From positions 45,001-66,338 of the forward strand of contig MCFG01000375.1 in NCBI GenBank assembly GCA_002104895.1: a stretch of DNA of 21,338 nt. The letters run 5' to 3'. Origin of the DNA: Anaeromyces robustus (Eukaryota > Neocallimastigomycota > Neocallimastigomycetes > Neocallimastigales > Neocallimastigaceae). The notes under the pieces were generated by a model. It was not told the DNA's origin and made no database searches. It worked only from the letters and a program-made list of their open reading frames with translations. Of the stretch, positions 13,501 to 21,062 are shown piece after piece. How positions within the stretch are numbered: the first letter of the stretch is position 1; every line of letters starts with the position of its first letter. The position numbers were made by a program, and so were the translations under genes.

Positions 13501-16500
13501 AATGTTAAATAATTTACTGTAAATATGACAAATTAATTTTTCAATTTCTGTTTCTGGTGCAACATATTCTTCCTTAATAATATCTCCATTATCGATATCT
13601 GGTAATTCTTTTCTATTTAATTTACCACTTATCGTTAATGGAATTTCATTAATCTTTTTATAATAATTAGGAATCATGTATAATGGTAATTTATTCTTTA
13701 AATATTTTCGAATATCAGCTCCATTAATTTCATTTTCATTATTGTCATATAATTGATAATAACATACTAAATATTTTTCTCCATTTTCTCTCTTTTTATC
13801 AATTACAACTCCATGTTTAATATCTTTTATCTCATTAACTATACTTTCAATTTCACCTAATTCAATTCTTTGTCCATGAATCTTAATTTGGAAATCAATT
13901 CTTCCTAAATATTCAATTTCTCCATTTCTTGTCCATTTTCCAAGATCTCCTGTTCTGTATATTATTTCATTATGACTGTCATTTTCATAGTTAAATGGAT
14001 TATTAATGAATTTTTCTTTTGTTAATTCTTCACGATTAAGATATCCTATACCTACACCATATCCTCCAATAAATATTTCTCCTTCAACTCCAATTGGAAC
14101 TGGTTTCAAATATTTATCTAATACATATAATGTGTAATTACAAATTGGTTTACCTATCGTAATTTTGTTTTCTTCTCTTTCATTAATTTCCTTATATGTA
14201 CATGTTACTGCACATTCGGTAGGTCCATATCCATTAATAATTTTACAGTTGGAATATTGATGAATTTCAACACACAAATTTAATGGTAATTCTTCTCCTA
14301 AAAATATTGCTACTTTTATATTCTTAAGAGTTTGTTTAAATTCTTCATTTTCCATAAATAATTTAAATCTTGTAGGGGTAGTATTAATAATATCAATATT
14401 ATTATTTATAATATATTTACTTAGTGATTGAATATCTTCACTTATTTTTTCATCTACTAATACTGTGGTATATCCATGAATTAAACTAAATGTTATTTCA
14501 TTATTAGCAATATCAAATGAAAAATTGGTTATACCTAAAATATTGTTTATATTCTCACGTTTTATTAAATTATACAAACATAAATAATCATCACAGTCAC
14601 CATTGAAATCGTAAGATCTTAAATTATTATAAATATTGAAATGAGTAATTAATGCTCCTTTTGGTTTACCTGTGGTACCAGATGTAAATAATACATAACA
14701 TATATCATCTGGTTTATTTATATTATCAATGGACTCAATATTTAATTCATAATTATGTTTTTGTATGTCATATACTCTATAATTTTCATTTAAACGTAAT
14801 AATTCATCAATTATATTTTGATTATTACTATATAAAATCATTTTTGGATTGACTTCTTCTAAAATAAATTGAATACGTTCAATAGGTAATTTTGGATCAA
14901 TTGGTAAGAAGGCTCCACCTGCTTTAGAAATTGAAACCATACTAATAATATAATATGGAGAACGATCACTTATAATTGGAATAATATCATTTCTTCCAAT
15001 ACCATTTTCTCTAATATAATGACCTAATGAATTACTCATTTCGTTCAATTCTCTATACGTAATTCTTAAATCATTATAAACAACTGCACATTTATCAGGA
15101 TATTGTTTTGCTATTTTACAGAATTCTTCATAATATAATTCATTAGGAACATTTTTATTAATATCAGGGTTAAATTTTTTAAGAATTATTTCTTTATCAT
15201 TATCAGGAATATATTCAATACTATTAATATTTTGTTGATATTGATCAATATTTTTAATTACTTCAATAAAACTATTAAGAATTTGATCCATTAAATGAAA
15301 TTCATATAATCTACTGTTATATTCTAATGAAATATTATAATCATCATTATTTTCATATATAAAAAGTGTTATATCAAATTTCGTATCATTATTTCTTAAA
15401 ATTGAAGTATTGACTTCAAAATTTGAACTTAAATCTTTATAACTCTCAAAGAGTTCATCATCAGAATCGATATTAAATATAGTTTTTGGTTGATAAATAA
15501 ATGAGTTATTAACTTTCTTTAATTTCAAAGTATTTAATAATTCGGAAAATGAAATATCTGAATTCTGATAAATATCCATTAACATATTCATATTGTTCTT
15601 AATATTTTGTAAAAAGCTTGTTTCATCATTATTATTTTTTAAGAGTAAAGGTAGAGTTGTCACAAACATTCCCACCATATCATTAACATAACGATTATTT
15701 CTATTTGTACTCATTATAGAAGTATAAATTTCATTTTGTCCACTATATTTTGATAATACATAACTATAAATACTAAAGAAAAATGATGTTTTACTTATCT
15801 TATTATTTTTAGTAAATTTTTCAATATTTTCACTTAATTCCTTATTAATAATATTACTGCAAATACCAATACATTTTCTCTCTTCTTCAATATTTTTAAT
15901 ATTTTCAATGTTTTCCTTTCCATTATTCACTATATCGTTTTTCTTTGAGATATTTAATAATTCATAATCACAGTTAAACATTTTTCTATAATATTCCATT
16001 TGTTTTAAATAATAATCGGAATTCTTTTGTTCATTTAAGTAAATAGCATAATCTTTAAATTGAATTTCTAATTCTTTAACTTCTCCATTCCTATAATAAT
16101 TATTTAATTCATTCTTTAATATTACCATTGTAGTACCATCGGAAATAATATGATGCATATCTACAAGTAATACTTCATCCTTAATAAAACCAACTCTTAT
16201 TAATGGTGCATTAGAAAGAACAAATGGTCTTATAAATGATTGAGCATTTTCATAAGTATAAGATTCAAAAATAAGAACACATTCTTCATCAATAATACCA
16301 TAAATTTCAATATTATCATTTATTTCTTTTTCATAATATTTACTTTTTAATATTTCCTGTTTATTAAATATATTATTAAATCCTTCCTTAATTTTAGAAA
16401 TATCAACATTTTTATTTAAACATAAGGCAATTGGATTATTATAAATTATACTATTTGGATTTTTAATTGAATCAATATAGATACCTAGTTGTTGTGATGT

Positions 16501-19500
16501 TATTGGAAATTCTTTTTCATCATGTTTTTCAATTCTTTCCAATTTAAAAGCCTCATTTTTATTATCACTGTTATATAATACTTCTTCAATAAATTGACCT
16601 AATTCTTGTATAATAGAACATTTAAGTATATCTTTTATATTTAATTTGATATTAAATTCCTCTTCAATAATGCTTAAAACTTTAACGGCTAATAAACTAT
16701 CACCACCCAATTCAAAGAAATCTGAATTCTTACCAATTCTATTTTTATCAACATTAAATATTTTGCTAAAAATATCACATAACTTCTTTTCTATAAGGGT
16801 TTCAGGAGCTTCATAATTTTCCATCAATAAATCATTAATATCTGGTTCTGGTAATAATTTTCTATTCAATTTTCCATGAGCATTTACTGGAATTTTATCA
16901 ATTTTAACAAAATACTTTGGAATCATATATAATGGTATTTTATTTTTTAAATAATCTCTAATTGATTTTTTACTGACATCTTTTAATGAAATATAATATC
17001 CTACTAAATACTTTTCACCATTATCATTTTTAATTTTATCAATGACTGTTGTATACGAAATTCCTTCTATTTCCTTAATTTTATTTTCAATTTCATGTAA
17101 TTCAATTCTTTGTCCATGAATTTTAACTTGAAAATCTTCTCTTCCTAAATAAATTATTTTACCATCATTAGTCCATTTACCAATATCACCAGTATTATAC
17201 ATTTTTGTGTTTTTCTCGAAAGGACAATCAATAAATCTTTCTTTAGTTAATTGTTCCATATTTAAATAACCTATACTAAGACTATATCCACCAACGAAAA
17301 TTTGACCCTCTGTTCCTACTGGTACTGGTTTTAAATGTTTATCTAAGATATAAATCCTGTAATTAAAATTTGTTTTACCAATAGTAATTGTCTTACTATT
17401 AATAATATCTTCTCGATTAATATATTCCATAGTACACATTGAAGTGGTTTCAGTTGAACCATAACCACAAAACAATTTTGCTTTTGTATATTTCATAATA
17501 TTTTGTAAAAAGTCGACAGTAACTCCTTCACCACCAAAACCAATACTTTTAACGTTATATATAGCATTCCTGAAGTTTTCATTTGTTATATAATACTTAA
17601 TTCTAGTTGGTGGAAGAGCAAATACTTCTAGAGAATACTTTTTAATAATATTACCCAATAATTCTGGATTATTAAATTCATTATTATTACATAAAGCAAC
17701 TATTTTTCTCGTAATTAAAGGTAAAAATATTTCAATAATTGAAATATTAAATGAAAATGGAGTAAATGCTAAAATATTACTAAATTCAATTCTTTTTAAA
17801 CTATAAACACAAAAATTAATAAAATTATAATGGGTAATTAATATTCCTTTTGGTTGGCCAGTAGTACCAGAAGTAAAAAACACACAAGAAATATCAGTAT
17901 TTTTATTAATATTGGTTATCTCAGTAATATTTTGACGGTAGTCATGTTCTTTCAAATTATATTCATAAATATTATTTTCATTCTTTAATAATAATTTATT
18001 TCCATTATCATCATTATCACCATTAATACATTTCAAAATAATTTTAGCTTTTACTTCATTGACCATATAAGTAATACGATCTATTGGATATGATGGATCA
18101 ATAAATACGAAAGCACCTCCAGCTTTCATAACTGCAAGAACAGCAATAATATAATATATTGATCGATCACAAATTAATGGAATTATTTCATTATTTTGAA
18201 CACCTTTATTTCTTAAAAAATAAGCTAATGAATTACTCATTTCATCTAACTTTTTATACGAAATTTTATTATTTTCAAAAATAATAGCACATTGATTAGG
18301 AACTTCTTTGACGATTTTTTGGAAATATACATGATAGGGAACATTAATAAATTCACATTTATCAGAATTAAAATGTTCAATAATTCTATTTTTTTCTTGA
18401 GGATCAATAAATTCAATTTCATGAATATTTTGGTGTAAAAGATCTTTATTTTTAATGACTTCTAGGCAACTATTCAAAATATTTTGAATTAAATAATCAT
18501 CATACATCTCCTGACAATAATCAATAGTAATCAAGTATTGATCTTGACAATCTCTAACCTTGAAAATTAAACTAAATTGATAAAGTTTATTTAAAAATAA
18601 ATTAAAGTTATCTTCATTTTCTTTATTATCTTGATTTTCAAAAATCTTATAGTTTTTATTTTTTAATGAATTATCTACTTCAAAAATAAAACAATTATTT
18701 ACTGGTAATAAATTTAATAATGAATCCAATAATTCAGAATACGAAATATCACTATTTTCATAAAATTGGAAATGATTATAGATTTCTTTGACGATATCAC
18801 TAAACAAACATTTATTATTATTATTATATTTTACTATAATTGGTTGAATTTTAGTAAGCATACCTAATGCTTTATTTAGGTGACGGTCTTTACCATTATT
18901 AATAAATGAAGTATAAATAAATTCTTGATTACTGTATTTAAACAAAACAAAACAATAAATACTAATAAAAAATAATTTTGGATTCAAATTATTAAATTTA
19001 ATATAATCATTAATAATCTTATAATCTTCACCATCAATAGATAAAGTCTTTTTTGTTAATAAACTGATATTTGATTTATTAATTCCATATTTATCCTTTT
19101 CAGAAAATGTTAATACGTTATATTCACAATCAAATAAATCTACAATATACTTATATTCATTACTAAAAAATTTTTTATTAAATGTTTCACTATTATTAAT
19201 AACATATTCACTGAATTGAATTAAAGGAGGAGTTAAAAATTCATCTTCATAATAAGCAATTAATTCATGAATTAATAATTCGATAGAGATATCATCAACA
19301 ATTATTCTATGAGCATCGATTAATAAAATTTCATTTTTAATAAAACCTACTCTTATTAAGGGAGCTTCCGATAAATTATAAGGTCTAACAAAAGAATTCA
19401 TATTTTCATACGAATAATTTTCAAAATTAATAGAGCTTTCATTATCAATAATAGCAAAGAGTTTACTTTCATTATTGATTTTACGAACAATAAATTTAGT

Positions 19501-19683
19501 TCTTAAAATATCATATTTTTTAAAAATTTCTTCAAAACCTTTCCTTAACTTTGAAACGTTAACATTATTTTTAAGAATAAATTTTCTATAAATATTACAA
19601 TTAAGTTTTTCTTTATCATCCATATATGAAAAATATATAGATGATTGAGTAAGAGAAGCTTGATATTTATTTTTTACTATCAA
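1..19683 (-). CDS. Giant multimodular nonribosomal peptide synthetase (3' end outside window; frame disrupted)
   Basis: This is a single NRPS gene of at least six complete C-A-T modules plus the start of a seventh condensation domain. Each A domain activates one substrate as an acyl-adenylate, loads it on the phosphopantetheine arm of its T domain, and the next C domain forms the peptide bond. Seen directly: six copies of the A-domain core SGTTGxPKG, six (G/E/V)YG(P/S)TE motifs, six carrier motifs GGDSL, and seven HHxxxDG-type condensation motifs, always in the order C-A-T. C-to-C spacing is regular: 3240, 3211, 3207, 3237 and 3210 bp for modules 2 to 6. The 3211 includes one extra base that breaks the frame in A3; an in-frame TGA follows. 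No epimerase, methyltransferase or release domain is visible. The product is unknown; the size implies a peptide of six or more residues. The family call is certain, but whether this copy is functional is not. Confidence 0.97.
408..3623 (-). other. NRPS module 6 (C6-A6-T6), hybrid of module-4-like and module-2/5-like parts
   Basis: C6 begins near 3617 and has HHIISDG at 3240-3260. A6 spans about 2280-720, with SGTTGKPKG at 1782-1808 and EYGPTE within 1347-1367. T6 has GGDSL at 573-587, with the Ser codon at 576-578. The hand-aligned pocket is D-P-I-K-I-L-E-I-A-K. It keeps Lys278 and Glu322 of module 4 but has Pro236 and Ile239, so the substrate may differ from that of module 4. Other oddities are a Cys in place of the Arg in the SDRSPYYII segment and TTST in place of TTPT. 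The A domain switches from module-4-like to module-2/5-like sequence near 930. After GGDSLNAIR the carrier sequence departs from all the others. Confidence 0.91.
3624..6859 (-). other. NRPS module 5 (C5-A5-T5)
   Basis: C5 begins near 6854 and has HHIISDG at 6477-6497. A5 spans about 5490-3940, with SGTTGKPKG at 4998-5024 and NGYGPTE at 4560-4580. T5 has GGDSL at 3789-3803, with the Ser codon at 3792-3794. The hand-aligned pocket is D-I-N-N-I-F-G-V-T-K, almost the module 2 pocket. The last two thirds of A5 and its T domain are nearly identical in DNA to module 2, about 9.65 kb away, but its first third is clearly different. The T5-C6 junction DNA (about 3546-3760) matches the T4-C5 junction (about 6785-6999) with only one difference that I can see. 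Confidence 0.92.
6860..10066 (-). other. NRPS module 4 (C4-A4-T4), Asn-like specificity code
   Basis: C4 begins near 10061 (EFPVSSQQLG) and has HHIISDG at 9684-9704. A4 spans about 8720-7190, with SGTTGKPKG at 8220-8246 and EYGPTE within 7785-7805. T4 has EIGGDSL, with GGDSL at 7026-7040 and the Ser codon at 7029-7031. The hand-aligned pocket is D-A-T-K-I-L-E-V-A-K. It shares six of ten positions with the bacterial asparagine code D-L-T-K-L-G-E-V-G-K, including Thr239, Lys278 and Glu322, so asparagine or a related polar residue is a reasonable low-confidence guess. From C4 to the A8 hinge the module is nearly the same as module 6 at DNA level. Confidence 0.92.
10557..10559 (-). other. In-frame TGA in A3 (Gly to stop)
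   Basis: The codon sits in VIDKVNDN-stop-NKYLICYY. The matching place in A4 is VIDKVNENGNKYLISYY and in A1 it is NDNGEKYLVGYY, so the lost codon is a glycine, and one substitution (GGA to TGA) is enough. No other in-frame TGA occurs in the 6,500-codon reading frame once the frameshift is allowed for, so a reassigned TGA is unlikely. Confidence 0.9.
10557..11055 (-). CDS. NRPS middle fragment: rest of the A3 large subdomain and start of A_sub, between frameshift and TGA
   Basis: After the A7 run, homology continues in the frame shifted by one base. This fragment has SVYGPTE (11001-11021), then KPVPIGVSGEIFIAGEG, YKTGDLGKW and LGRVDFQVKI. It ends at TGA 10557-10559. Removing one A gives 28 residues from the GE of the GGE motif to YGPTE, the same count as in A2, so there is no missing segment or intron. 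The A8 hinge reads KINRQRIELEEIE, whereas most other modules read KIHGQRIELGEIE; the usual Gly after the His and the Gly before the second Glu are both replaced. That is the most divergent A8 motif in the gene and may reflect relaxed selection on A3. Confidence 0.9.
11056..11072 (-). other. Frameshift in A3: A7 run with premature TGA
   Basis: On the minus strand the run of seven A (11066-11072) follows a G, and the frame reaches TGA at 11056-11058. Dropping one A restores homology through to YGPTE with exactly the spacing seen in A2. The lesion is therefore a one-base insertion in a homopolymer, the commonest kind of sequencing or assembly error, though it is also a common real mutation in AT-rich DNA. 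Confidence 0.9.
11056..19683 (-). CDS. NRPS 5' open frame: C1-A1-T1-C2-A2-T2-C3-A3 (first part)
   Basis: This uninterrupted frame of 2,875 codons covers modules 1 and 2, C3, and A3 up to just after its LLGGEKLE segment. It ends at a TGA (11056-11058) five codons past an A7 run, where the frame is lost. The coordinates use codon 19681-19683, which is TTG rather than ATG. An in-frame TAA at 19687-19689 closes the frame upstream, and the first in-frame ATG is at 19621-19623 (codon 21). Starting there would cut into C1, because the preceding residues SLTQSSIYFSYM align with the ITSQQLGIYIDSI start of the other C domains. The true start is therefore probably the out-of-frame ATG at 19697-19699 with one A too many in between, a short upstream exon, or a non-ATG codon. 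If the break is real, this frame would give a truncated enzyme with two complete modules. Confidence 0.93.
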   Translation of the reverse strand: MIVKNKYQASLTQSSIYFSYMDDKEKLNCNIYRKFILKNNVNVSKLRKGFEEIFKKYDILRTKFIVRKINNESKLFAIIDNESSINFENYSYENMNSFVRPYNLSEAPLIRVGFIKNEILLIDAHRIIVDDISIELLIHELIAYYEDEFLTPPLIQFSEYVINNSETFNKKFFSNEYKYIVDLFDCEYNVLTFSEKDKYGINKSNISLLTKKTLSIDGEDYKIINDYIKFNNLNPKLFFISIYCFVLFKYSNQEFIYTSFINNGKDRHLNKALGMLTKIQPIIVKYNNNNKCLFSDIVKEIYNHFQFYENSDISYSELLDSLLNLLPVNNCFIFEVDNSLKNKNYKIFENQDNKENEDNFNLFLNKLYQFSLIFKVRDCQDQYLITIDYCQEMYDDYLIQNILNSCLEVIKNKDLLHQNIHEIEFIDPQEKNRIIEHFNSDKCEFINVPYHVYFQKIVKEVPNQCAIIFENNKISYKKLDEMSNSLAYFLRNKGVQNNEIIPLICDRSIYYIIAVLAVMKAGGAFVFIDPSYPIDRITYMVNEVKAKIILKCINGDNDDNGNKLLLKNENNIYEYNLKEHDYRQNITEITNINKNTDISCVFFTSGTTGQPKGILITHYNFINFCVYSLKRIEFSNILAFTPFSFNISIIEIFLPLITRKIVALCNNNEFNNPELLGNIIKKYSLEVFALPPTRIKYYITNENFRNAIYNVKSIGFGGEGVTVDFLQNIMKYTKAKLFCGYGSTETTSMCTMEYINREDIINSKTITIGKTNFNYRIYILDKHLKPVPVGTEGQIFVGGYSLSIGYLNMEQLTKERFIDCPFEKNTKMYNTGDIGKWTNDGKIIYLGREDFQVKIHGQRIELHEIENKIKEIEGISYTTVIDKIKNDNGEKYLVGYYISLKDVSKKSIRDYLKNKIPLYMIPKYFVKIDKIPVNAHGKLNRKLLPEPDINDLLMENYEAPETLIEKKLCDIFSKIFNVDKNRIGKNSDFFELGGDSLLAVKVLSIIEEEFNIKLNIKDILKCSIIQELGQFIEEVLYNSDNKNEAFKLERIEKHDEKEFPITSQQLGIYIDSIKNPNSIIYNNPIALCLNKNVDISKIKEGFNNIFNKQEILKSKYYEKEINDNIEIYGIIDEECVLIFESYTYENAQSFIRPFVLSNAPLIRVGFIKDEVLLVDMHHIISDGTTMVILKNELNNYYRNGEVKELEIQFKDYAIYLNEQKNSDYYLKQMEYYRKMFNCDYELLNISKKNDIVNNGKENIENIKNIEEERKCIGICSNIINKELSENIEKFTKNNKISKTSFFFSIYSYVLSKYSGQNEIYTSIMSTNRNNRYVNDMVGMFVTTLPLLLKNNNDETSFLQNIKNNMNMLMDIYQNSDISFSELLNTLKLKKVNNSFIYQPKTIFNIDSDDELFESYKDLSSNFEVNTSILRNNDTKFDITLFIYENNDDYNISLEYNSRLYEFHLMDQILNSFIEVIKNIDQYQQNINSIEYIPDNDKEIILKKFNPDINKNVPNELYYEEFCKIAKQYPDKCAVVYNDLRITYRELNEMSNSLGHYIRENGIGRNDIIPIISDRSPYYIISMVSISKAGGAFLPIDPKLPIERIQFILEEVNPKMILYSNNQNIIDELLRLNENYRVYDIQKHNYELNIESIDNINKPDDICYVLFTSGTTGKPKGALITHFNIYNNLRSYDFNGDCDDYLCLYNLIKRENINNILGITNFSFDIANNEITFSLIHGYTTVLVDEKISEDIQSLSKYIINNNIDIINTTPTRFKLFMENEEFKQTLKNIKVAIFLGEELPLNLCVEIHQYSNCKIINGYGPTECAVTCTYKEINEREENKITIGKPICNYTLYVLDKYLKPVPIGVEGEIFIGGYGVGIGYLNREELTKEKFINNPFNYENDSHNEIIYRTGDLGKWTRNGEIEYLGRIDFQIKIHGQRIELGEIESIVNEIKDIKHGVVIDKKRENGEKYLVCYYQLYDNNENEINGADIRKYLKNKLPLYMIPNYYKKINEIPLTISGKLNRKELPDIDNGDIIKEEYVAPETEIEKLICHIYSKLFNIDEKEIGKTSDFFELGGDSLNAIRLISVIEKELNLKLSIKEIYEHSLIIDLSKYIEEILNSDDHSKDVEIIKKRNSKEFPITSQQLGVYIDSIKNKNTIIYNIPSSYKLKKNINIEKIKEGFNEIFQNQKILKTKYYSKEVNGKEEIYGFIDDECNLEFEEYTYNNATTFIRPFDLSKAPLIRIGFIGNDYLLIDTHHIISDGATSLIIMNELNKYYNEGNISELEIQYSDYAIDMKEKQDNGIYDKQIEFYRKMFNTEYELLNIPKRIETAFENEDYTFDEFDNESNSGNCISHIDRLTSYSVNEYIKSNGISKSAFFITVYGYILSKYSGQDKIYTSIINANRNNHYVENMIGMFVSTQPVLLNYDNNEVSFNEVTKQNMKCLMEIYNNQDISFSELSNTLKLKKLNNAFVYQPKGIFTNKSNNSIFSEENNEEIYLMYENSNELNKDINTKFDITFYIVEKDEEYLININYNKKIYEQSTMENIMNSYIETIKHINEFNQNVNTIEYIMKEKKERILYEFNSNEINYEKNQLFHEEFKKIAQLYPNKCAIICNDKEITYLELDEMSNSLAHYLRSQNVGRGDIIPIISERSYYYIIALLGTLKSGAAYLPIDPDFPKERIEYMVNEVKAKLILKYITNSENENKISFNDIIIYSIDNHDYTNNKHMINNVNESEDLCYVLFTSGTTGKPKGTLISHNNLINYCLYSQTINGKEDIYGNDLDNILAICKFSHDISIGEINYSLVKGYKIILANDNEYNNPELLSSLILKHDVQYIFTVPSRFDSYLYNERFVKSIKKVKWVLLGGEKLEKKNN
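13279..16518 (-). other. NRPS module 2 (C2-A2-T2)
   Basis: C2 begins at EFPITSQQLG (about 16512) and has an intact HHIISDG motif at 16135-16155. A2 spans about 15150-13600, with SGTTGKPKG at 14656-14682 and NGYGPTE at 14215-14235. T2 has GGDSL at 13444-13458, with the Ser codon at 13447-13449. The hand-aligned pocket is D-I-N-N-A-F-G-V-T-K. It differs from that of module 5 (D-I-N-N-I-F-G-V-T-K) at one position, so the two modules probably use the same or a very similar residue; I recognise no standard code. The first third of A2, up to about the SGTTG motif, is nearly identical in DNA to A4 and A6, while the rest matches A5, which makes it a mosaic. C2 is more divergent than C3 to C6. Confidence 0.92.
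16519..19683 (-). other. NRPS module 1 (C1-A1-T1), loading-type with degenerate C domain
   Basis: C1 spans about codons 8-430. Its active-site motif (19291-19311, codons 125-131) reads HRIIVDD instead of HHxxxDG, so the catalytic second His is Arg and the final Gly is Asp. A1 spans about codons 449-950, with SGTTGQPKG at 17845-17871 and GYGSTE within 17449-17469. T1 carries GGDSL at 16693-16707, with its acceptor Ser codon at 16696-16698. Hand alignment to the GrsA phenylalanine pocket gives N-I-I-A-I-F-G-S-M-K. Position 235 is Asn, whereas the other five A domains have Asp. Because C1 looks inactive and sits first, module 1 probably loads the starter unit. An N-terminal C domain that could acylate with a fatty acid is less likely given the lost His. 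The substrate is not predicted. Confidence 0.9.
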
Positions 19684-19699
19684 GAATTAATGAGTTCAT
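19667..19699 (-). other. Probable translation start region with frame conflict
   Basis: An ATG at 19697-19699 opens a ten-codon frame ending at TAA 19667-19669. Homologous C1 sequence lies in the frame one base over. A run of six A at 19670-19675 separates them; five A would join this ATG to C1 and add a short natural leader. The C1 frame itself has only TTG (19681-19683) between a TAA (19687-19689) and the first residues of C1. A spliced upstream exon is an alternative: AG dinucleotides are present here, but I could not identify a convincing donor. Confidence 0.6.
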
Positions 19700-19750
19700 A
19701 TTTGTATGATTTGAAATTATTATTAAAATAAATGTTTATTTATATTTATT

Positions 19751-20129
19751 AGTATTAATATTAACTGTTTATTGATAATTATTATTAATATTAACTGTTT
19801 ATTGATAATTATTATTAATATTAACTGTTTATTGATAATTATTATTAATATTAACTGTTTATTGATAATTATTATTAATATTAACTGTTTATTGATAATT
19901 ATTATTAATATTAACTGTTTATTGATAATTATTATTAATATTAACTGTTTATTGATAATTATTATTAATATTAACTGTTTATTGATAATTATTATTAATA
20001 TTAACTGTTTATTGATAATTATTATTAATATTAACTGTTTATTGATAATTATTATTAATATTAAAATGTTTATTGATAATTATTATTAATATTAAATGTT
20101 TATTGATAATTATTATTAATATTAAATGC
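19751..20129. repeat. 30-bp tandem repeat directly upstream of the NRPS
   Basis: Nine perfect copies of a 30-bp unit run from 19771 to 20040. The unit starts ATTGATAATTATTATTAATA and ends in CTGTTT. A partial copy precedes them (19751-19770) and three variant copies follow (20041-20129), in which the AACTG part is replaced by AAAATG or AAATG. Each unit contains the perfect palindrome TTAATATTAA. There are no spacers, so this is a minisatellite and not a CRISPR array. It lies about 50-430 bp upstream of the likely start, where a promoter or 5' leader is expected. The plus-strand reading through it is low-complexity Ile/Asn and not a credible gene. Confidence 0.95.
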
Positions 20130-20193
20130 TTTTTTTTTTTACAATTTTTATTAGTATAAATATAAATGTCTATTGATAATTATTAAATTAGTT

Positions 20194-20403
20194 TTAATAT
20201 TTAAATATTTAATAAAATATTAAATATTAATGTTTCAATGAATTTTTTAATATAATTATAATTATTCTATAAAAGATTTAAAATATAATTAAATATTTTT
20301 TTTCTATTGAAAAAATTTTGAAAAAAAAAATTTTTTATTATTTTTTAAATTTATTATTATAATTATTATTAAAATAATTTAATATTTAAATATTTAATAA
20401 AAT
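20194..20403. repeat. 25-bp direct repeat pair in AT-rich spacer
   Basis: The same 25 bases, beginning TTAATATTTAAATATTTAAT, occur at 20194-20218 and 20379-20403, 185 bp apart. The core AATATTTAAATATT is palindromic. The flanks are similar but not identical, which suggests an old local duplication. In DNA this poor in G and C, low complexity alone could also explain it. Confidence 0.6.
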
Positions 20404-20429
20404 AATAAATATTATTGTCTATAAAATTG

Positions 20430-20458
<29 letters not shown>
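20430..20458. repeat. T29 homopolymer
   Basis: This is an uninterrupted run of 29 T on the plus strand. Poly(dA:dT) tracts of this kind often keep promoters free of nucleosomes in fungi and lie within reach of the NRPS start. An A-rich stretch (about 20575-20600) follows further out. Homopolymer length is unreliable in most sequence data. Confidence 0.9.
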
Positions 20459-20464
<6 letters not shown>

Positions 20465-21062
20465 TAATATACTAATTCACAAAAATATTTATCTAAAATA
20501 TAATAAATATTATTTATGCTTTTTAAAAAAATTATATTATTTTAAAATCTATAATATATAATATATATAGTTATGAAAAAAAAGAAAAAAAAAAAAAAAA
20601 GATGAAAAATGACAGTATTTATTTTTTTTTCAACTAAATCCTTTTTTAAAATATTTATAATATATATCTATCATTTTATATTTTATATATATTTAAAAAT
20701 ATTTTTAAGATATATCAATTAAATATTAATAAATAATGAGACATAAAAAAAATTTTTTTTTTTTTAAATGTGTTCAAGATATTTTAATAAAAACTAAATA
20801 AAATACAAATACAAATAAAAATTTTTTTTTCACATTTATATATATTATAGAATCAATTTGAATATTCTCTAAGCATAAAAAATTATTTAAATTTTTTAGT
20901 TATATTAATTTTTCCACTTCTTTGAAAGTTTTAATTAAGGTAAATATTAAAAAAATCATTGATAAATTATAAAATAAACAAAAAATATAAAAAAAAACAA
21001 TTATCTCCTTTTTAATTTAATATTGAAAAAAAATTGTACACCATCTAAAAGTTATTTAATAA
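20459..21062. other. AT-rich spacer with no recognisable gene
   Basis: I find no open frame with gene-like composition, no tRNA-like sequence and no recognisable regulatory site on either strand. The sequence is short A and T runs with scattered G or C. It probably belongs to the 5' intergenic region of the NRPS. Confidence 0.75.

Noticed and set aside
1-19683. Epimerisation, methylation or thioesterase domains between modules
   Set aside because: Each T domain is followed within about 30-50 residues by a normal C-domain start, and each A domain runs straight into its T domain. There is no room for extra domains, and no such motifs are visible.
19772-20089. Plus-strand open frame through the 30-bp repeat
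   Set aside because: It exists only because the repeat length is a multiple of three and free of stops. The peptide is repeated Ile and Asn with no gene-like features.
19751-20129. CRISPR array
   Set aside because: The repeats are contiguous with no unique spacers, and the DNA is of eukaryotic type.
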